From the NCBI GenBank assembly GCA_029339505.1, contig JAQISU010000210.1:12103501-12167500 (forward strand): DNA of 64,000 bases, written 5' to 3'. The first letter of the stretch is position 1, and the number at the start of each line of letters is the position of its first letter. The notes below the pieces were generated by a model. The model worked only from the letters and a program-made list of their open reading frames with translations. It was not told the origin of the DNA and did no database searches. This document shows positions 18,312-29,973 of the stretch, in pieces. Origin of the DNA: Unio delphinus. Lineage: Eukaryota > Mollusca > Bivalvia > Unionida > Unionidae. A program made the position numbers and the translations under genes.

Positions 18312-18857
18312 ATGATTTCATCAACTCAATTTCGCTATGATCAGGTCAGAGAATTTCAAAATAGACTCAAAACCCTCACTGAGGAGTATCAAATAAAAAT
18401 AAAAAAATACCGACGAAGAATCACCGCAATTGATGTTATTATATACTCTTTGTCAAGCGTTCTCGCTGGCGCCGGAATAATACTTGCATCGGTTACAATG
18501 ATTGCCCCGGTCGTAGTTCCAATTTGCATTTCTGCGGTGGCTACAATCGGGGGTATATCAACCGGGATAGCAAAAAAGATATCATCATGCAGCCAGAGTA
18601 AACTGCAGAATTACTTACTTCAATTTCATATTGCATCAACCGCATATTCGCAGTTATCCCTGATGATATCGTCGTCACTCGATAATACGATTATATCAGA
18701 TAGTGAATTCTCAGCGATGGTCAGTATTTTTGATTCCGCGATATCCAAATTAGAGCGACAACATGAGTATAATAACAATGACAACACCGATGGAATCAGA
18801 AAACACGAACCCAAAAAACAAAATGATCTCAATAATATCAACATTACCAGATTGTGA
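18312..18857 (+). CDS. Two-helix membrane protein of the virion block
   Basis: 181 aa. An N-terminal helical, basic segment (K-I-K-K-Y-R-R-R-I-T-A-I-D) precedes two adjacent hydrophobic helices (about residues 43-68 and 70-90). A helical domain with S-D-S-E-F-S-A-M-V follows. The layout matches a common companion protein of invertebrate Polinton-like elements; function unknown. The copy C version (38714-39361) is 215 aa with a different C-terminus. In B a duplicated stretch of about 155 bp (18690-18845 and about 18850-19010) truncates the C-terminus relative to C and pushes it into the next gene. Confidence 0.7.
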   Translation: MISSTQFRYDQVREFQNRLKTLTEEYQIKIKKYRRRITAIDVIIYSLSSVLAGAGIILASVTMIAPVVVPICISAVATIGGISTGIAKKISSCSQSKLQNYLLQFHIASTAYSQLSLMISSSLDNTIISDSEFSAMVSIFDSAISKLERQHEYNNNDNTDGIRKHEPKKQNDLNNINITRL

Positions 18858-19010
18858 GTTCTCAGTGATGGTCAGTATTTATGATTCCTCGATACCAAAA
18901 TTAGAAATAAATCATGAATATAATAACAATGACAACACCGCAGGAATTACTTCAACAAATAGTGGAGAACACGAACCCAGTACAAACAAGCATGATATCA
19001 ATAACATCAA
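18690..19010 (+). repeat. Tandem duplication at the membrane-protein / penton-candidate junction
   Basis: The segment coding for E-F-S-[AV]-M-V-S-I-[FY]-D-S ... H-E-Y-N-N-N-D-N-T occurs twice in a row, the second copy in another frame relation to the upstream gene. Copy C has it once. The duplicated DNA contains the start region of the downstream gene. Confidence 0.7.
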
Positions 19011-20275
19011 CGAATCCAGAATTCAGTGTGAATTTCCCCTCTCCGGTCCCAGTGAAGGAGATAGCGCTAGCAAAACTACGAATGTATCACAGTTGGCCTA
19101 ATATCAGATCAAAATCATTTGGTGGTCAACAACCCAATAATTCTTTAGTGTTTGCAAATAAGAATAAACCCGACGGAACCCCAGACTGGAAAGTTGTTTC
19201 GATACCAACAGGGTCATACCAAATCGAACAAATCAATAATGAATTCGCGCGTAGAATAAAATCGATTACTGGAGTAGAGTCAAAAATCGCTATAACAGTT
19301 CATGAACCGACGCTATCATCCGCAATTGAGATAAACACAGAAGGATACGTCGTAGATATCTATCAAAGTTCTATTAGAACCGTACTAGGATGGCCTGAAT
19401 TACCACCAGGGGGAAAAACCGTTGATTTACCAGAACCACAAAAAACTGATTATATCACCGACAGAATAAAATTTGATAATCCAATAAAGAGTTATAAAGA
19501 TTATAATCAGTGGGATCTTTTCCATGGAATAGTAGAAAATAACGCTGTCAAATTCATACCCCAACAGAACAAAATTACTGAAAATTTCACAGCATTTAAT
19601 AACGATTTTTCGCTGTTGTTAATATCTCTTAAATCCGGTACTCTCACCCGAGATGAATTTATCAGCGTCGTAGAAACATGCAACAAAATCATCAATGATA
19701 TGGAAACATTTCATTTGCTAATTATTCTAGAGATATTACGTGACGATAATCCTAAAACGAGATTAGAGTTTGCGATGAAAAGTAATATACGCGTAGAAGA
19801 TATTCGTGAGTTTAAACTACCAGGATATAATATCCTAGAACTACAAAAATCTCTCAGTGATGCCATCGATGTTGGTTTTAAAATAATTCATGATGCATGG
19901 AAAAAAACAACATCACCGGAAATAAAAATCCTCATACACAATAATGACCCAGACGGTGGCGGCAGGCATATCGCTCCGTTCAACGTGAATATATCCTCAG
20001 TGATTGCGCTCAATTTAGTATGTGATGTTATCGAAGGAAGCTATCAAATTAATCTCGAACGATCAAATCAAGCTCAGCAAGGATATATTCTTTATTCATT
20101 TGCACCAACAGCTCCTCCAGGATTCCTAATTATTGAAAACCCAATTAATCCTGTCTACATGCGATGCCATAATAATTCGTTAACGAGAATTAATTTCAAA
20201 CCCACCGACCAGTCAAATAATCTGATTGATTTACAAGAAGAGGTGTTAGCGATTAGTCTGTTTGTGAAATCATAA
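18914..20275 (+). CDS. Penton / minor capsid protein candidate
   Basis: 453 aa, the last gene of copy B, intact. N-terminal part with A-L-A-K-L-R-M-Y-H-S-W-P-N-I and I-P-T-G-S-Y-Q-I-E-Q-I-N; C-terminal part with V-I-E-G-S-Y-Q-I-N, Y-S-F-A-P-T-A-P-P-G-F and I-N-F-K-P-T-D-Q-S-N-N-L-I-D-L. These phrases recur in capsid-associated proteins of invertebrate Polinton-like elements and suggest beta-rich jelly-roll folds. A helical insert lies at about residues 230-330. Penton identity is inferred from gene content, since no other protein here fits. ATG 18914 overlaps the duplicated segment upstream. It ends about 25 bp before the right TIR. Confidence 0.6.
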   Translation: MNIITMTTPQELLQQIVENTNPVQTSMISITSTNPEFSVNFPSPVPVKEIALAKLRMYHSWPNIRSKSFGGQQPNNSLVFANKNKPDGTPDWKVVSIPTGSYQIEQINNEFARRIKSITGVESKIAITVHEPTLSSAIEINTEGYVVDIYQSSIRTVLGWPELPPGGKTVDLPEPQKTDYITDRIKFDNPIKSYKDYNQWDLFHGIVENNAVKFIPQQNKITENFTAFNNDFSLLLISLKSGTLTRDEFISVVETCNKIINDMETFHLLIILEILRDDNPKTRLEFAMKSNIRVEDIREFKLPGYNILELQKSLSDAIDVGFKIIHDAWKKTTSPEIKILIHNNDPDGGGRHIAPFNVNISSVIALNLVCDVIEGSYQINLERSNQAQQGYILYSFAPTAPPGFLIIENPINPVYMRCHNNSLTRINFKPTDQSNNLIDLQEEVLAISLFVKS

Positions 20276-20298
20276 ATGATTTTCGTCCTAAAGACTTG

Positions 20299-20603
20299 AT
20301 CAAATCATTTCTTATTTTTGTTAACCAGAACTGAAAGTTCCAGCAGCAGAGAGGGTGGATGACAACAAGTTGCGAGCAAAATTGATTAAAAAATCGTAAA
20401 ATCTCCGTTTTCATTTTTTTAGTTAAAATGAGATTTCGTAGGGAAAGCTCATTAAGATTTCAATCAATTTTTTGTCTGAAAACGTTGTAGGGTTTGCCCC
20501 TGAGACATTTTTTTGGTTAAAATGAGATCGTAGGAAGGCTCGTTTTAGGATTTCAATCAAAATTTTGTTTGAAAACGTTGTAGGATTCACCCCCTCTGCT
20601 GCT
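20299..20603 (-). repeat. Right terminal inverted repeat of copy B
   Basis: Reverse complement of 5770-6072, ending CCCCTCTGCTGCT. Beyond the common part, an 11-base gap relative to the left end removes the ATPase-adjacent bases before similarity (TTTGATCAAGTC) ends near 20287. It contains the same nested inverted motif and paired 90-bp repeats as the left TIR. Confidence 0.9.
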
Positions 20604-20608
20604 AGCTT
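20604..20608. repeat. Right target-site duplication of copy B (AGCTT)
   Basis: Identical to 5765-5769 and directly adjacent to the TIR end. Confidence 0.85.
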
Positions 20609-20835
20609 TAACAATGATTTGTGACGATAGCGATGTCTAGTAAAATAGCATCATGCCTCAGACATGTAGCACGATGGATGACAAGTCCTTATATTAGCCT
20701 GTTAAGGATGAGAGCCTAGACAGGTAGCTGTTAGTACGATTTTATAAGCACTAGGTATGACGAAGCTGGGGTTCGAACACACGATCTCCTGCATCCGAAG
20801 CTAGTGCTCTAACCACTAGACCATTGGAGCGGTTC
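20604..20835 (-). mobile_element. tRNA-derived SINE, interrupted by copy B
   Basis: On the minus strand 20757-20832 forms a tRNA-like head: an A-box-like TAGTGGTTAGAGCACTAG, an anticodon loop TTCGGAT and a B-box GTTCGAACC, closest in look to tRNA-Pro. The acceptor ends do not pair, so it is not a functional tRNA. The body (AGACATGTAGC, GATGTCTAG, GCATCATGCC) is shared with the SINE at 56.45-56.77 kb. Its tail continues on the other side of copy B before 5770. Confidence 0.75.
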
Positions 20836-21424
20836 CAATTGGTATATTGAACAGAATAGTTGCTAATATAATAAAAAAGGTGATATTTACTCAGACTATT
20901 CTTGTAAGCTGACCCAGAGTGGCCGTGGATGGGTACTGAAATAACAACCAATGGATTCATCTGATCGTTTTCGACTACAAGGACAAACTTATAGACCAAA
21001 TAATGTTTCCTACCTTAAATATCTTCCGCATTGTTTTTTCTTCTTCATTTTTTAGATATTAGTTTTATTTCATTGAGCCGCATTATCGATTTATTTCCAA
21101 TATGGGCACCTTTCTTCAACATGCTTATATGAGAGAGGAGAGGAGAGGTTTACAGAATTAGACATATTATATGATGTAATTATACCCAATAGGCATTGCG
21201 CCACCAGACAAATTGTTTTCTGACAAGCATAATCGTGCGTTCAGTAAAACCTGTGTTGTCTCCAAGAGCGAATCTTAAACCGTAAAACACTGTTGTTATG
21301 GAAATCGGACTGACTGTTCCTGACTCTATGCATTGTTTAAAACCTCCAACAACGTGCTTTGACATCAATACCATTTTGACTCTTAACATCTTTCCACTAA
21401 TATGTTCACTAAATAGCTTTTGGT
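20836..21424. other. Non-coding stretch; nothing clear
   Basis: AT-rich DNA with no supported gene. Short open frames have no recognisable similarity. A GAGAGGAGAGGAGAGG patch is at 21133. Confidence 0.5.
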
Positions 21425-21545
21425 CTCTCTATCCTATCAAAGGTCTCTCTATTCTCTCAAAGGTCTCTCTATCATATCAAAGGTATCTTTATCCTATCAA
21501 AGGTCTCTCTATCCTATCAAAGGTCTCTATCCTATCAAAGGTTTT
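21420..21545. repeat. About 16-20 bp tandem repeat TCTCTCTATCCTATCAAAGG
   Basis: About seven imperfect copies of [G]GTCTCTCTATCCTATCAAA. The CTATCAAAGGT core equals, on the minus strand, the codons following the RT motif K-T-F-D. The array probably grew from LINE coding sequence. Confidence 0.75.
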
Positions 21546-22370
21546 CTTATAGTCAACAGCACTGCGTCAAATCTACCCTTTCAGTTTATTAAATATTTAC
21601 ATATTAATGTATATAATATAAATATATTATCTCCTGTGAAATACCCCTCTCTAAATCCTGCTTGCTTATCACCCAGTAATTCGTTTTCCTCCACCCATGA
21701 ATTTATTATCGTATTTAAAATATAGGAAGTATGCAAATACCTCTGAAATTGGAGGAGTCATATTTGCATTATCCTTTCTTAAAAATTGGTCTGATAGTAG
21801 TCGTGGACCAATACTATGAACAATATCCAACATCGAACAGTGTATTAAGTAGCATTGTTATTATTGGTGCAATTATGTGCTCGTAGATATAAAGACGTCG
21901 CTGGATAAAGCATCTATTCCCCATCTTTGTTTTGCTTAGTTTACTAAATGCTAGGCGTACTTCTTCTTCAGTGATGGTTCTATATTAAATCAGGTGAATT
22001 ACTTCAATGTTTTCAGTTACCCTCTATCTGGTCAACAGAAAAATTAATTAGTTTCCAAAAATATTCATACCAGGTTGCAGACGAGATACAGTTTTGCATA
22101 CCAGTAGTTGGGTTCCTTACAATACGTCAGAAACGTGTATCTTAAGAGCATGATGTAGGTAAAAGGCTACGTTTTGGTTTCATTCACATTGCATGTGCTT
22201 GCTTCTTGTAAGAGATTTATTCATATTTATATATAAAAAAAAACAATCTTCAAGAGATTCACTTTTAACCTAATCTGTTTTAGATATATTAAAGCTTTGG
22301 TTTTGGCGTTTGTGTAGTCTGTATCAAACCAAGGCTGACATTTTAAAAAAATGCGAGATGTCACAGCTAT
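21425..22370 (-). pseudogene. Degenerate non-LTR (LINE) reverse transcriptase fragment
   Basis: Reading the minus strand through several frameshifts gives recognisable RT landmarks in order. K-P-W-F-D-like linker residues appear near 22310. P-I-F-K-K-G with a following N-F-R-G-I appears near 21760-21800, and K-Q-A-G-F-R near 21650. V-D-Y-K-K-T-F-D (RT motif A region) appears near 21550. It is a relic of a CR1/jockey-like element. The downstream end merges with a simple repeat derived from its own T-F-D-R codons. Confidence 0.7.
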
Positions 22371-22559
22371 AAATTGCTTTCTATTGATTTCTTTTCATTG
22401 TGCTTGCTGCATCATGGTCACTATCCGCGTTCTTTTCTACACATTCATTAAGTTTTGTAATATTATTAATATCATTTCAAATCTTGTCCATATTTTGAGA
22501 TAATATACCTTTATAATTTTGGATAAAATACATTCTTCTTTGTACCATATGTATCTATT

Positions 22560-22675
22560 TATTTCGTTACCACCAGAGTCACTTATAGCACCAGAGTCAA
22601 TTATAGCACCAGAGTCACTTACACCAGAGTCACTTATAGCACCAGAGTCACTTATAGCACCACCAGAGTCACTGG
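22560..22675. repeat. 18-bp tandem repeat CACCAGAGTCACTTATAG
   Basis: Six or so imperfect copies of ACCAGAGTCA(C/A)TTATAGC. The frame across it is an artefact. Confidence 0.8.
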
Positions 22676-24518
22676 TTTACCCATGTAGACAAATGAAATT
22701 TAACGGGCATTAGTATAGATTCTAATGTATCATATATGCCAAAGAATGATATACTTTTTAAATCTAATGTTGAGACCGAATTGCCATGCAGACATGTACC
22801 TTTCCCTATCCCTCTATCAAATCCACATGTACGACTCTCAGTCCTTTTCCTTTGGCAGAATCGTGAAAGTTGTTCTCAGTAGTGATTATCTCCCTTACGT
22901 CTTGATAGCCCAATCATACATTGCCTCGTATTCCGTATAACTAAAGTATTGAAATTAGACAATAATAGTAACATATGTAATAAAATCTGACTCCAAAATA
23001 TTATAGGCAATTACAATCAGCAGCAATTAATTGTTTTATAGTCAGCATATTTCTTTTTTCGGTTAATTTACTCATTTTCTACTACTACATACAATTTCTT
23101 CTGAATGAAAAGTTGAGTATTCAGGTGTCGTATAGACAAACCAAATATTAAGTCTCATTTCAGTCAGCTAGCTTTAGACAAAACAACTAACCAACTAATT
23201 TTATTTTTTGAGGGACCTTTTCTCTAGATATATCAAATTGTTTCGGTAGGAGTTCTCCAACAAAACCGAGATCGTCCTGGATTTCTTTTAGCACATTGTG
23301 ATTTAATTATTACGCTATCAAACATTTTGTAACCGTTAATATCAAATTGATCGATAGTTTCTGTCCATGTTTCGACAGAGCTTAGTAAATTACATTAGTC
23401 AACGAAATTAATATAAGATGAGCTCTCCTCTCAAGAACGTTTCTCATTTTAACCAGATATATTCCATACCAAACAACCCGGCAAATAAGTATGGACCCAC
23501 ACAAGCAAAATATAAATATATTGCTAAGTGAAGAAAACAAATACTCAAACACATGAAAGCGTTGGCGCGTACACAAACAAAATACAAAACATAAAAACAC
23601 GTTCAAATAAACATATGTGTGTGTATGTGTGCGCGAGAACGTTTCTATGTGTTTGTGTTTGTATTTTCCGTTAACGAAAAGATTAACCCTTAACAAACAG
23701 TGTATGTGTATGTGTGTACGCATACGTTTTGTATGTGTTTGTGTGTTAGTTTCTTTCTAATAACAAATGGAAAACCCACTGTCCATGATCAGTGTGTTTG
23801 TTTTGTATGAATTTAGTGTGATTATAACCACTAAATCGTTCACTGAGGTAGGTGATTGTAGGTAATGGTGCGTTTTATAGATATAAAATTTCCTTCTCCA
23901 CAATGGACTGATTGTAAATAACATGTATGAGTGTTTTTGATTTATAAAACTTATTCTAGATTGGCACTCTTATCTCTATGGATTGTTAGCTTGGTGATTC
24001 TATGTCTATACATTTATATATCCCGCCCAGCCAGGCGTTTAAAATTTTTTCCCGCTGTCACTGCTTGGTTCTGATAGAGATCAACTCTTTGCCACATTGG
24101 TGCCAATGTCCAGTACGATGACGCCACCCCACCTGTTCAGTTCCTGATGTCCCCATACAAACCCAATATTTTTGTTGAAATACAGACCAACATTTTGTCC
24201 GTAGAAATCTTTTACGTTCATTAGGTCGATAATTCGGAATCATCAAAATGTTAATTGTGACTCTCATTGTGTTGAGGTTGAGGTTTCGTGCAATATGCCA
24301 TAATTTGGTGATAATTACTATTTCTATATGACATGTTAAACTATGACATCTGTAATGAGACACGAAATACCAGATGTGTAAATCTAGGGCATAAGGAACT
24401 AGTTACAAAACGCCAAATTCTATATGGAACGATGCCCGATTTATCTTTAACATAACTAACGATCGTGTTAACGTTTATCATTATTGCTATTCAATTGCAC
24501 TTAAAAGTATATGAGTGT

Positions 24519-24585
<67 letters not shown>

Positions 24586-24700
24586 AGGGGGATATGGAAT
24601 TTTCTACGCAATTTCGTTTGGTTATGTAATGATTCCTGTTAAGGTATCACGTGCTGTTCAGAGTCACAAGGCCTAGACATACAACTACTACTACTACTAT
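22676..24700. other. Intergenic DNA with microsatellites; no supported gene
   Basis: Contains a TG/TATG-rich patch (23610-23750), a (GA)n run at 24520-24590 and no recognisable coding region. A 113-aa minus-strand frame at 23382-23723 is biased by the TG-rich patch and is not supported. Confidence 0.5.
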
Positions 24701-24704
24701 TTTT

Positions 24705-24707
24705 AAA

Positions 24708-24755
<48 letters not shown>

Positions 24756-24770
24756 TTTATCATTATTATT
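24705..24770. repeat. (ATT)n microsatellite
   Basis: About 18 copies of ATT with minor interruptions, preceded by CTA repeats. Confidence 0.9.
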
Positions 24771-24825
24771 AAAAGCAAACTTCAGTTAAGAATAGGAAAA
24801 TGGTAATTTACTGAGTAGGTATGAC

Positions 24826-25312
24826 TGTCCATTCATCTCTCTGTCCATGACAATATTTGTCACCGTTTCTAAGTTACTGACTCTCTGTCTATGACAATAC
24901 TTGTCACCGTTTCTAAGTTACTGACTCCCTGTCTATGAAAATACTTGTCACCGTTTCTAAGTTACTGACTCCCTGTCTATGACAATACTTGTCACCGTTT
25001 CTAAGTTACTGACTCTCTGTCCATGACAATACTTGTCACCGTTTCTAAGTTACTGACTCTCTGTCTATGACAATACTTGTCACCGTTTCTAAGTTACTGA
25101 CTCCCTGTCCATGACAATACTTGTCACCGTTTCTAAGTTACTGACTCTCTGTCCATGACAATACTTGTCACCGTTTCTAAGTTACTGACTCTCTGTCCCT
25201 GACAATACATGTCACCGTTTCTAAGTTACTGACTCTCTGTCCATGACAATACATGTCACCGTTTCTAAGTTACTGACTCTCTGTCCCTGACAATACATGT
25301 TTCTAAGTTACT
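24826..25312. repeat. 44-bp minisatellite, about 11 copies
   Basis: Unit CTGACTCTCTGTCCATGACA followed by ATACTTGTCACCGTTTCTAAGTTA, repeated head to tail with few changes (TCC/TCT/CCC in one position). No spacer variation, so it is not CRISPR-like. Confidence 0.92.
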
Positions 25313-25499
25313 GAAAGCGTTATGTTAGACTTTGTGGACGGAACCTTTGGCTGATGCAGATGAACAATTATGTTTTCCTTTGTTCTAATTTCACCTATAA
25401 ATTGTGGACAATTGGGAAATACTGAAAAAGGTAATTTGTCTCATACGCTGACTGAAAGATTTTATTAAAACTTTAAAGATTCAGTAATCAGTGTAATAT

Positions 25500-25865
25500 G
25501 CAAATCTTGTAAATTTTAAGATTGTTATATATGCATTACAAGTATTTTAGATTAAATAATCGGTAAATACGCAATACAAGTCTTGTGGATTCAAATAAAT
25601 AGAAAATAAAATAAAAGTATTGTATATTCAATACACGGTAGATGCAATACAAGTCTTGTAGATTGAATTCTCAGTAAGATATGCAAAACAAGTCTGGATG
25701 ATTGAATAATCGGTAGATATGCAATACAAGTCTTGTGAATTCAATTATCGGTAGATATGTAAGATTGTTATATATGCAATACAGGTCTAGTAGATTCAAA
25801 TTAATAGAATGTCTTGTAGATTAAATAATCGGGCAATATGCAAAACAAGTCAATTAAATATAAGC
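25500..25865. repeat. Degenerate tandem repeat of about 40 bp
   Basis: GCAATACAAGTCTTGTAGATT..AATAATCGGTAGATAT recurs about nine times with strong divergence. Confidence 0.75.
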
Positions 25866-26129
25866 ACTTGTGCAAGCGTAGCACGGTCACTGAATATTTG
25901 GATATGGGCTTACAATAGTGTTTTCTCATGCACGACAGCAAATCAATACTTATTTATCTATTTATTTACCAAACACACAGTAAAACACAAGTTAACCAGA
26001 CTAATGTAATACGTCACTGGTCACCCGCACGTGGCATATGAAAAACCATATAATGATGGCAATGCCATAGCACATTCGTATTACTGAAGGTCACAATTGC
26101 TTTGCGTAAAAATCATTGTGATTGAGAGA

Positions 26130-26196
<67 letters not shown>

Positions 26197-26532
26197 GTAT
26201 GAATAGAATGCACATAGATTCATACAGATAACAAATTAAAATACATTTATATACACAATACTTTCTAGACAGTTTAACAACTAGAATTTGACTGTTGTTC
26301 TTGATAAAAATATAGATATAGATAAAATTGCAACATATTTTGTAATGTTATGAAAAAATTTTTTAATGTCTTGAAAAAGTTGTTGTTGTCGTCACTTGTT
26401 ATGAAATAAAGTTTCTTGTATTTCTTGCTATGAATGTTTTTGTTATGTATGTTGTCAATACCTTTTCATAACATTCTTCTCATTTCTTGCTAATGAAAGG
26501 AATTACTCGTAAGTTAAGGAACGTCAATGTCT

Positions 26533-26600
<68 letters not shown>

Positions 26601-27692
26601 AGAAGAAAGAGTTCAGGCTTTCTTAAAAGAGTGTCGCCACGATGATGAGACACAGCTACATCTGGAATAAGAAGATAGACATCTGTTTTCCTGCCGGTAC
26701 GGTAAACTGACCTGAGCCTAGATGCGCGACCTATTTATACGCATCCGGCTCGTGTCAGGGTTAAACAAGGTCGCACCCTTAGCGTGCCGGTCAGAAAATA
26801 TGCTTACTCTTCATCAGGTAGGAATCAGTTTCATCAGGTAGGAACCAGTTTGTTTTACGTCATAAGACTTAATCTTATGGTTTATTTGTATTCGTTTGGC
26901 ATCGTCACACCAAATATGGTTATCCGTTAGTTGAGAACCATTTTGTTTTGTGCCACTAGAAGTTCTTTATAGAAAGGTTAACCCACTTTTATTAACCAAA
27001 TTGATAATTCGCCAATGTCTTGGTCACATAATAGATGTTTTTACTGATAGAATCTAGGAGTTTCTAGCTAAATCAGCGATATGGCATGTATTCGCTAATG
27101 TCTGGGTCACAGAATATATGTTTTTACTGATAGAATCTAGGAGTTTCTAGCTAAATAAGCGATGTGGCATGTATAATGTTTTTTGTAATATAGTTCCACA
27201 CATATTGTACATTGGTAAAGTTTCAGTTATCTTACTAGTTTTTGGCAATATACATGGCTTTTTTTTCGCTTACACAGCAACTATTTTCGTTCCATATGAA
27301 AGTACTCTTAATATATTTTAGAAACTTACTTTAATGTAAAGGAATAAACTTTAATACAATTTAAAGAAAATAGCAATCTTATTAATTTTACGAAAAAATC
27401 TATCCTAACAGTATATATAAAATATTTAAATTTAAAATAATCAACTAATATATATATATTGTCGTGTAAGAGGACATACTTAGTCAGACCGATCATACTT
27501 GTCGTAACTTCTTGTAGCTAACAATATTATGAGATTAAAAATATATATTAAGAGGTACAATTTATCACTGGCATATATAATAGAGCAAACTAAAACTATC
27601 CTACTTAACGAGAAAACTTCAGTATATTTTAGTAATTCAAAAACGTGCATAATAGTATATACAATTAGTCTAGGAAAGACAGAAGTCATCTT

Positions 27693-28590
27693 CTAGCCCG
27701 CTCCAAACACTGTCCACTCGCAACCCTGTATCGCCATTGGCGACACGCAGCTGAAGAATGTGGACAGTTTCAAATACCTTGGCAACACAATATCTAGTGA
27801 TGGTTCTCTGGACAAAGAGATCACTGCGAGGACTCAAAAAGCCATTCAAGCACTAGGACGACTCCGAACCAAGGTCTTGCAGCACAAGGACATACGCCTG
27901 TCAACAAAGCTGAAGGTGTACAATGCAGTTGTCCTCACGTCTCTATTATATGGTTGTGAAACGTGGACACTCTACAGAAGGCACATCAGTCAGTTAGAAC
28001 AATTCCACCAGCGCTCCCTGAGATCCATCATGCGGATCAAGTGGCCGGACCGAATCACCAGCCTGGAAGTCCTTGATAGAGCCAACACAACAAGTATCGA
28101 AGCCAAAAAATCCAGGGCCCACCTTCGATGGACTGACCATGTCATTCGCATGGATCAAAGCAGAATCCCAAAGCAGTTGTTCTACGGCGAGCTAGCCCTG
28201 GGAAACCGAAACCAAGGCCGCCCTCACAAGAGGTACAAAGACAACCTCAAGACAAACATCAAATGGGCAGACCTTCAACAACGCCAGCTCCAGCTCGCTG
28301 CCTCAGACAGAAAGCATTGGCGTGCCCTGACCAGAAAAGCCTGTTCCACCTTTGAGGTTGACCACCGCCAGCGTCTTGCTGCAACTCGTGAGAGACGCCA
28401 CAGAAATGTATCCCAGATACCAACAACCACCGGTGTCCAATGCCCCACCTGCAACCGCATGTGTGTATCCGAATTCGGACTCCGGAGTCACATGCGCGCC
28501 TACCGTTAAATGAAAGTGCACAACTTGTCTTCCTAGACTCGAGAGACTGCCAAGAAGGAGGTATCCTTTTAAGTGCAAATCATTTTTAAT
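27693..28590 (+). pseudogene. 5'-truncated LINE: end of reverse transcriptase with zinc finger
   Basis: An open frame of 249 aa (27760-28509) continues similarity that begins near 27693. It holds the RT thumb/C-terminal motifs K-Y-L-G-N-T-I-S, L-K-V-Y-N-A-V-V-L, L-L-Y-G-C-E-T-W and G-R-P-H-K-R-Y-K-D-N. A C-terminal finger-like C-P-T-C-N ... H-M-R follows. These are hallmarks of RTE/CR1-type non-LTR retrotransposons common in lophotrochozoans. The 5' end is cut off, so it is a dead-on-arrival insertion. It lies between two blocks of the segmental duplication and is absent from the second duplicate. Confidence 0.85.
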
Positions 28591-29180
28591 ACGTATCTTT
28601 TTGTCATGTGATTCAGTCTTGGTAAAATAATGATAGTATCTACTAACAAATATCAAAATGTTCTTGATTTGGAATCCATTTATAATTATTAGCATTACTT
28701 GAATCGTGACACATTACATTTTATAAGGTTATGAAAGTTGTCTTTTCTATTTGTTACCTCAATCTGAAATTCAACACCATTATACACTTGATGTGAAAAT
28801 GTGTATACAGTTCACCAAATGACATAGTAGCTCTTTTCCATAGTTTAATAATTTTTATTACTAACCAATGGTTTTCTCGTCATGTAAAGCAGTAAAGAAT
28901 AATGGATACTGATAAATTCAGACACTTTTAGTTGTTCTTTATGACGTGAAAATCAACGCTTTTCCTGTGATTTTTAACGATTCTTAGAAACTCATGCACG
29001 ACAGCAAATCAATACTTATTTATCTATTCATTTACCAAACACACAGTAAAACACAAGTTAACCTTACTAATGTAATACGTCACTGGTCACCCGCACGTGG
29101 CATATGAAAAACCATATAATGATGGCAATGCCATAGCATATTCGTACTAATGAAGGTCACAATTGCTTTGCGTAAAAATC

Positions 29181-29259
<79 letters not shown>

Positions 29260-29627
29260 ATTATGACTAGAATGCACATAGATTCATACAGATAACAAAT
29301 TATATGCACAATACATTCTAGACAGTTTAACAATTAGAATTTGACTGTTGCTCTTGATAACAAATATAGATAAAACTGCAACATATATTGCATATATAAA
29401 ATATTTAAATTTAAAATAATCAACTAATATATATATTGTCGTGTAAGAGGACATACTTAGTCAGACCGATCATACTTGTCGTGACTTCTTGTAGCTAATA
29501 ATATTATGAGATTAAAAATAAATATTGAGAGGTACATTTTATCACTGGCATATAGAGCAAACTCAAACTATCCTACTTAAAGAGAAAACTTCAGTATATT
29601 TTAGTAATTCAAAAACGTTCATAATAT

Positions 29628-29732
<105 letters not shown>

Positions 29733-29873
29733 TGACATAAATTCATAACATTTGATTTGTTACTTGCGGTAGTTCCCTAAGCTTCACAACATTTTATAAG
29801 GTACGCATTACAGTCCAAGTAAAAGGGATTCTTTCAGAAGATGCAAATAAATAAAAAATGTATCCATCTCTTC

Positions 29874-29973
29874 TTCTCGTGCACATCGACTACGAGTCTT
29901 CTCGTGCACATCGACTACGAGTCTTCTCGTGCACATCGACTACGAGTCTTCTCGTGCACATCGACTACGAGAG
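29874..29973. repeat. 25-bp perfect tandem repeat, 4 copies
   Basis: TCTTCTCGTGCACATCGACT followed by ACGAG, four times with no change, indicating recent expansion. Confidence 0.92.

Larger units (their letters stand above)
5770..20603 (+). mobile_element. Copy B: full-length Polinton/adintovirus-like element, 14.8 kb
   Basis: It is bounded by near-identical inverted repeats of about 300 bp and 5-bp target duplications. Gene order left to right: ATPase (-), zinc-ribbon/PLA2 (+), integrase (+), polymerase-helicase (-), HNH homing endonuclease (+), then nine virion or accessory genes all on the plus strand. The set (integrase, polymerase, ATPase, adenain-like protease, capsid proteins) is diagnostic of Polinton/Maverick and adintovirus-like elements. 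Frameshifts are visible in the ATPase, the polymerase N- and C-ends and the capsid gene. TIRs with few differences suggest a fairly recent insertion. Confidence 0.93.

Noticed and set aside
20757..20832. Functional tRNA-Pro gene
   Set aside because: A- and B-box-like sequences are present but acceptor and T stems do not pair and the sequence continues into a repeated SINE body. The same applies at 56690-56762 and 45963-46037.
23382..23723. 113-aa minus-strand frame
   Set aside because: Composition driven by TG/CA-rich low-complexity DNA; no recognisable domain.
24826..25312. CRISPR-like array
   Set aside because: Units are head to tail without variable spacers, in an animal genome; it is a minisatellite. 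The same applies to the arrays at 29874, 30900, 35830 and 53490.
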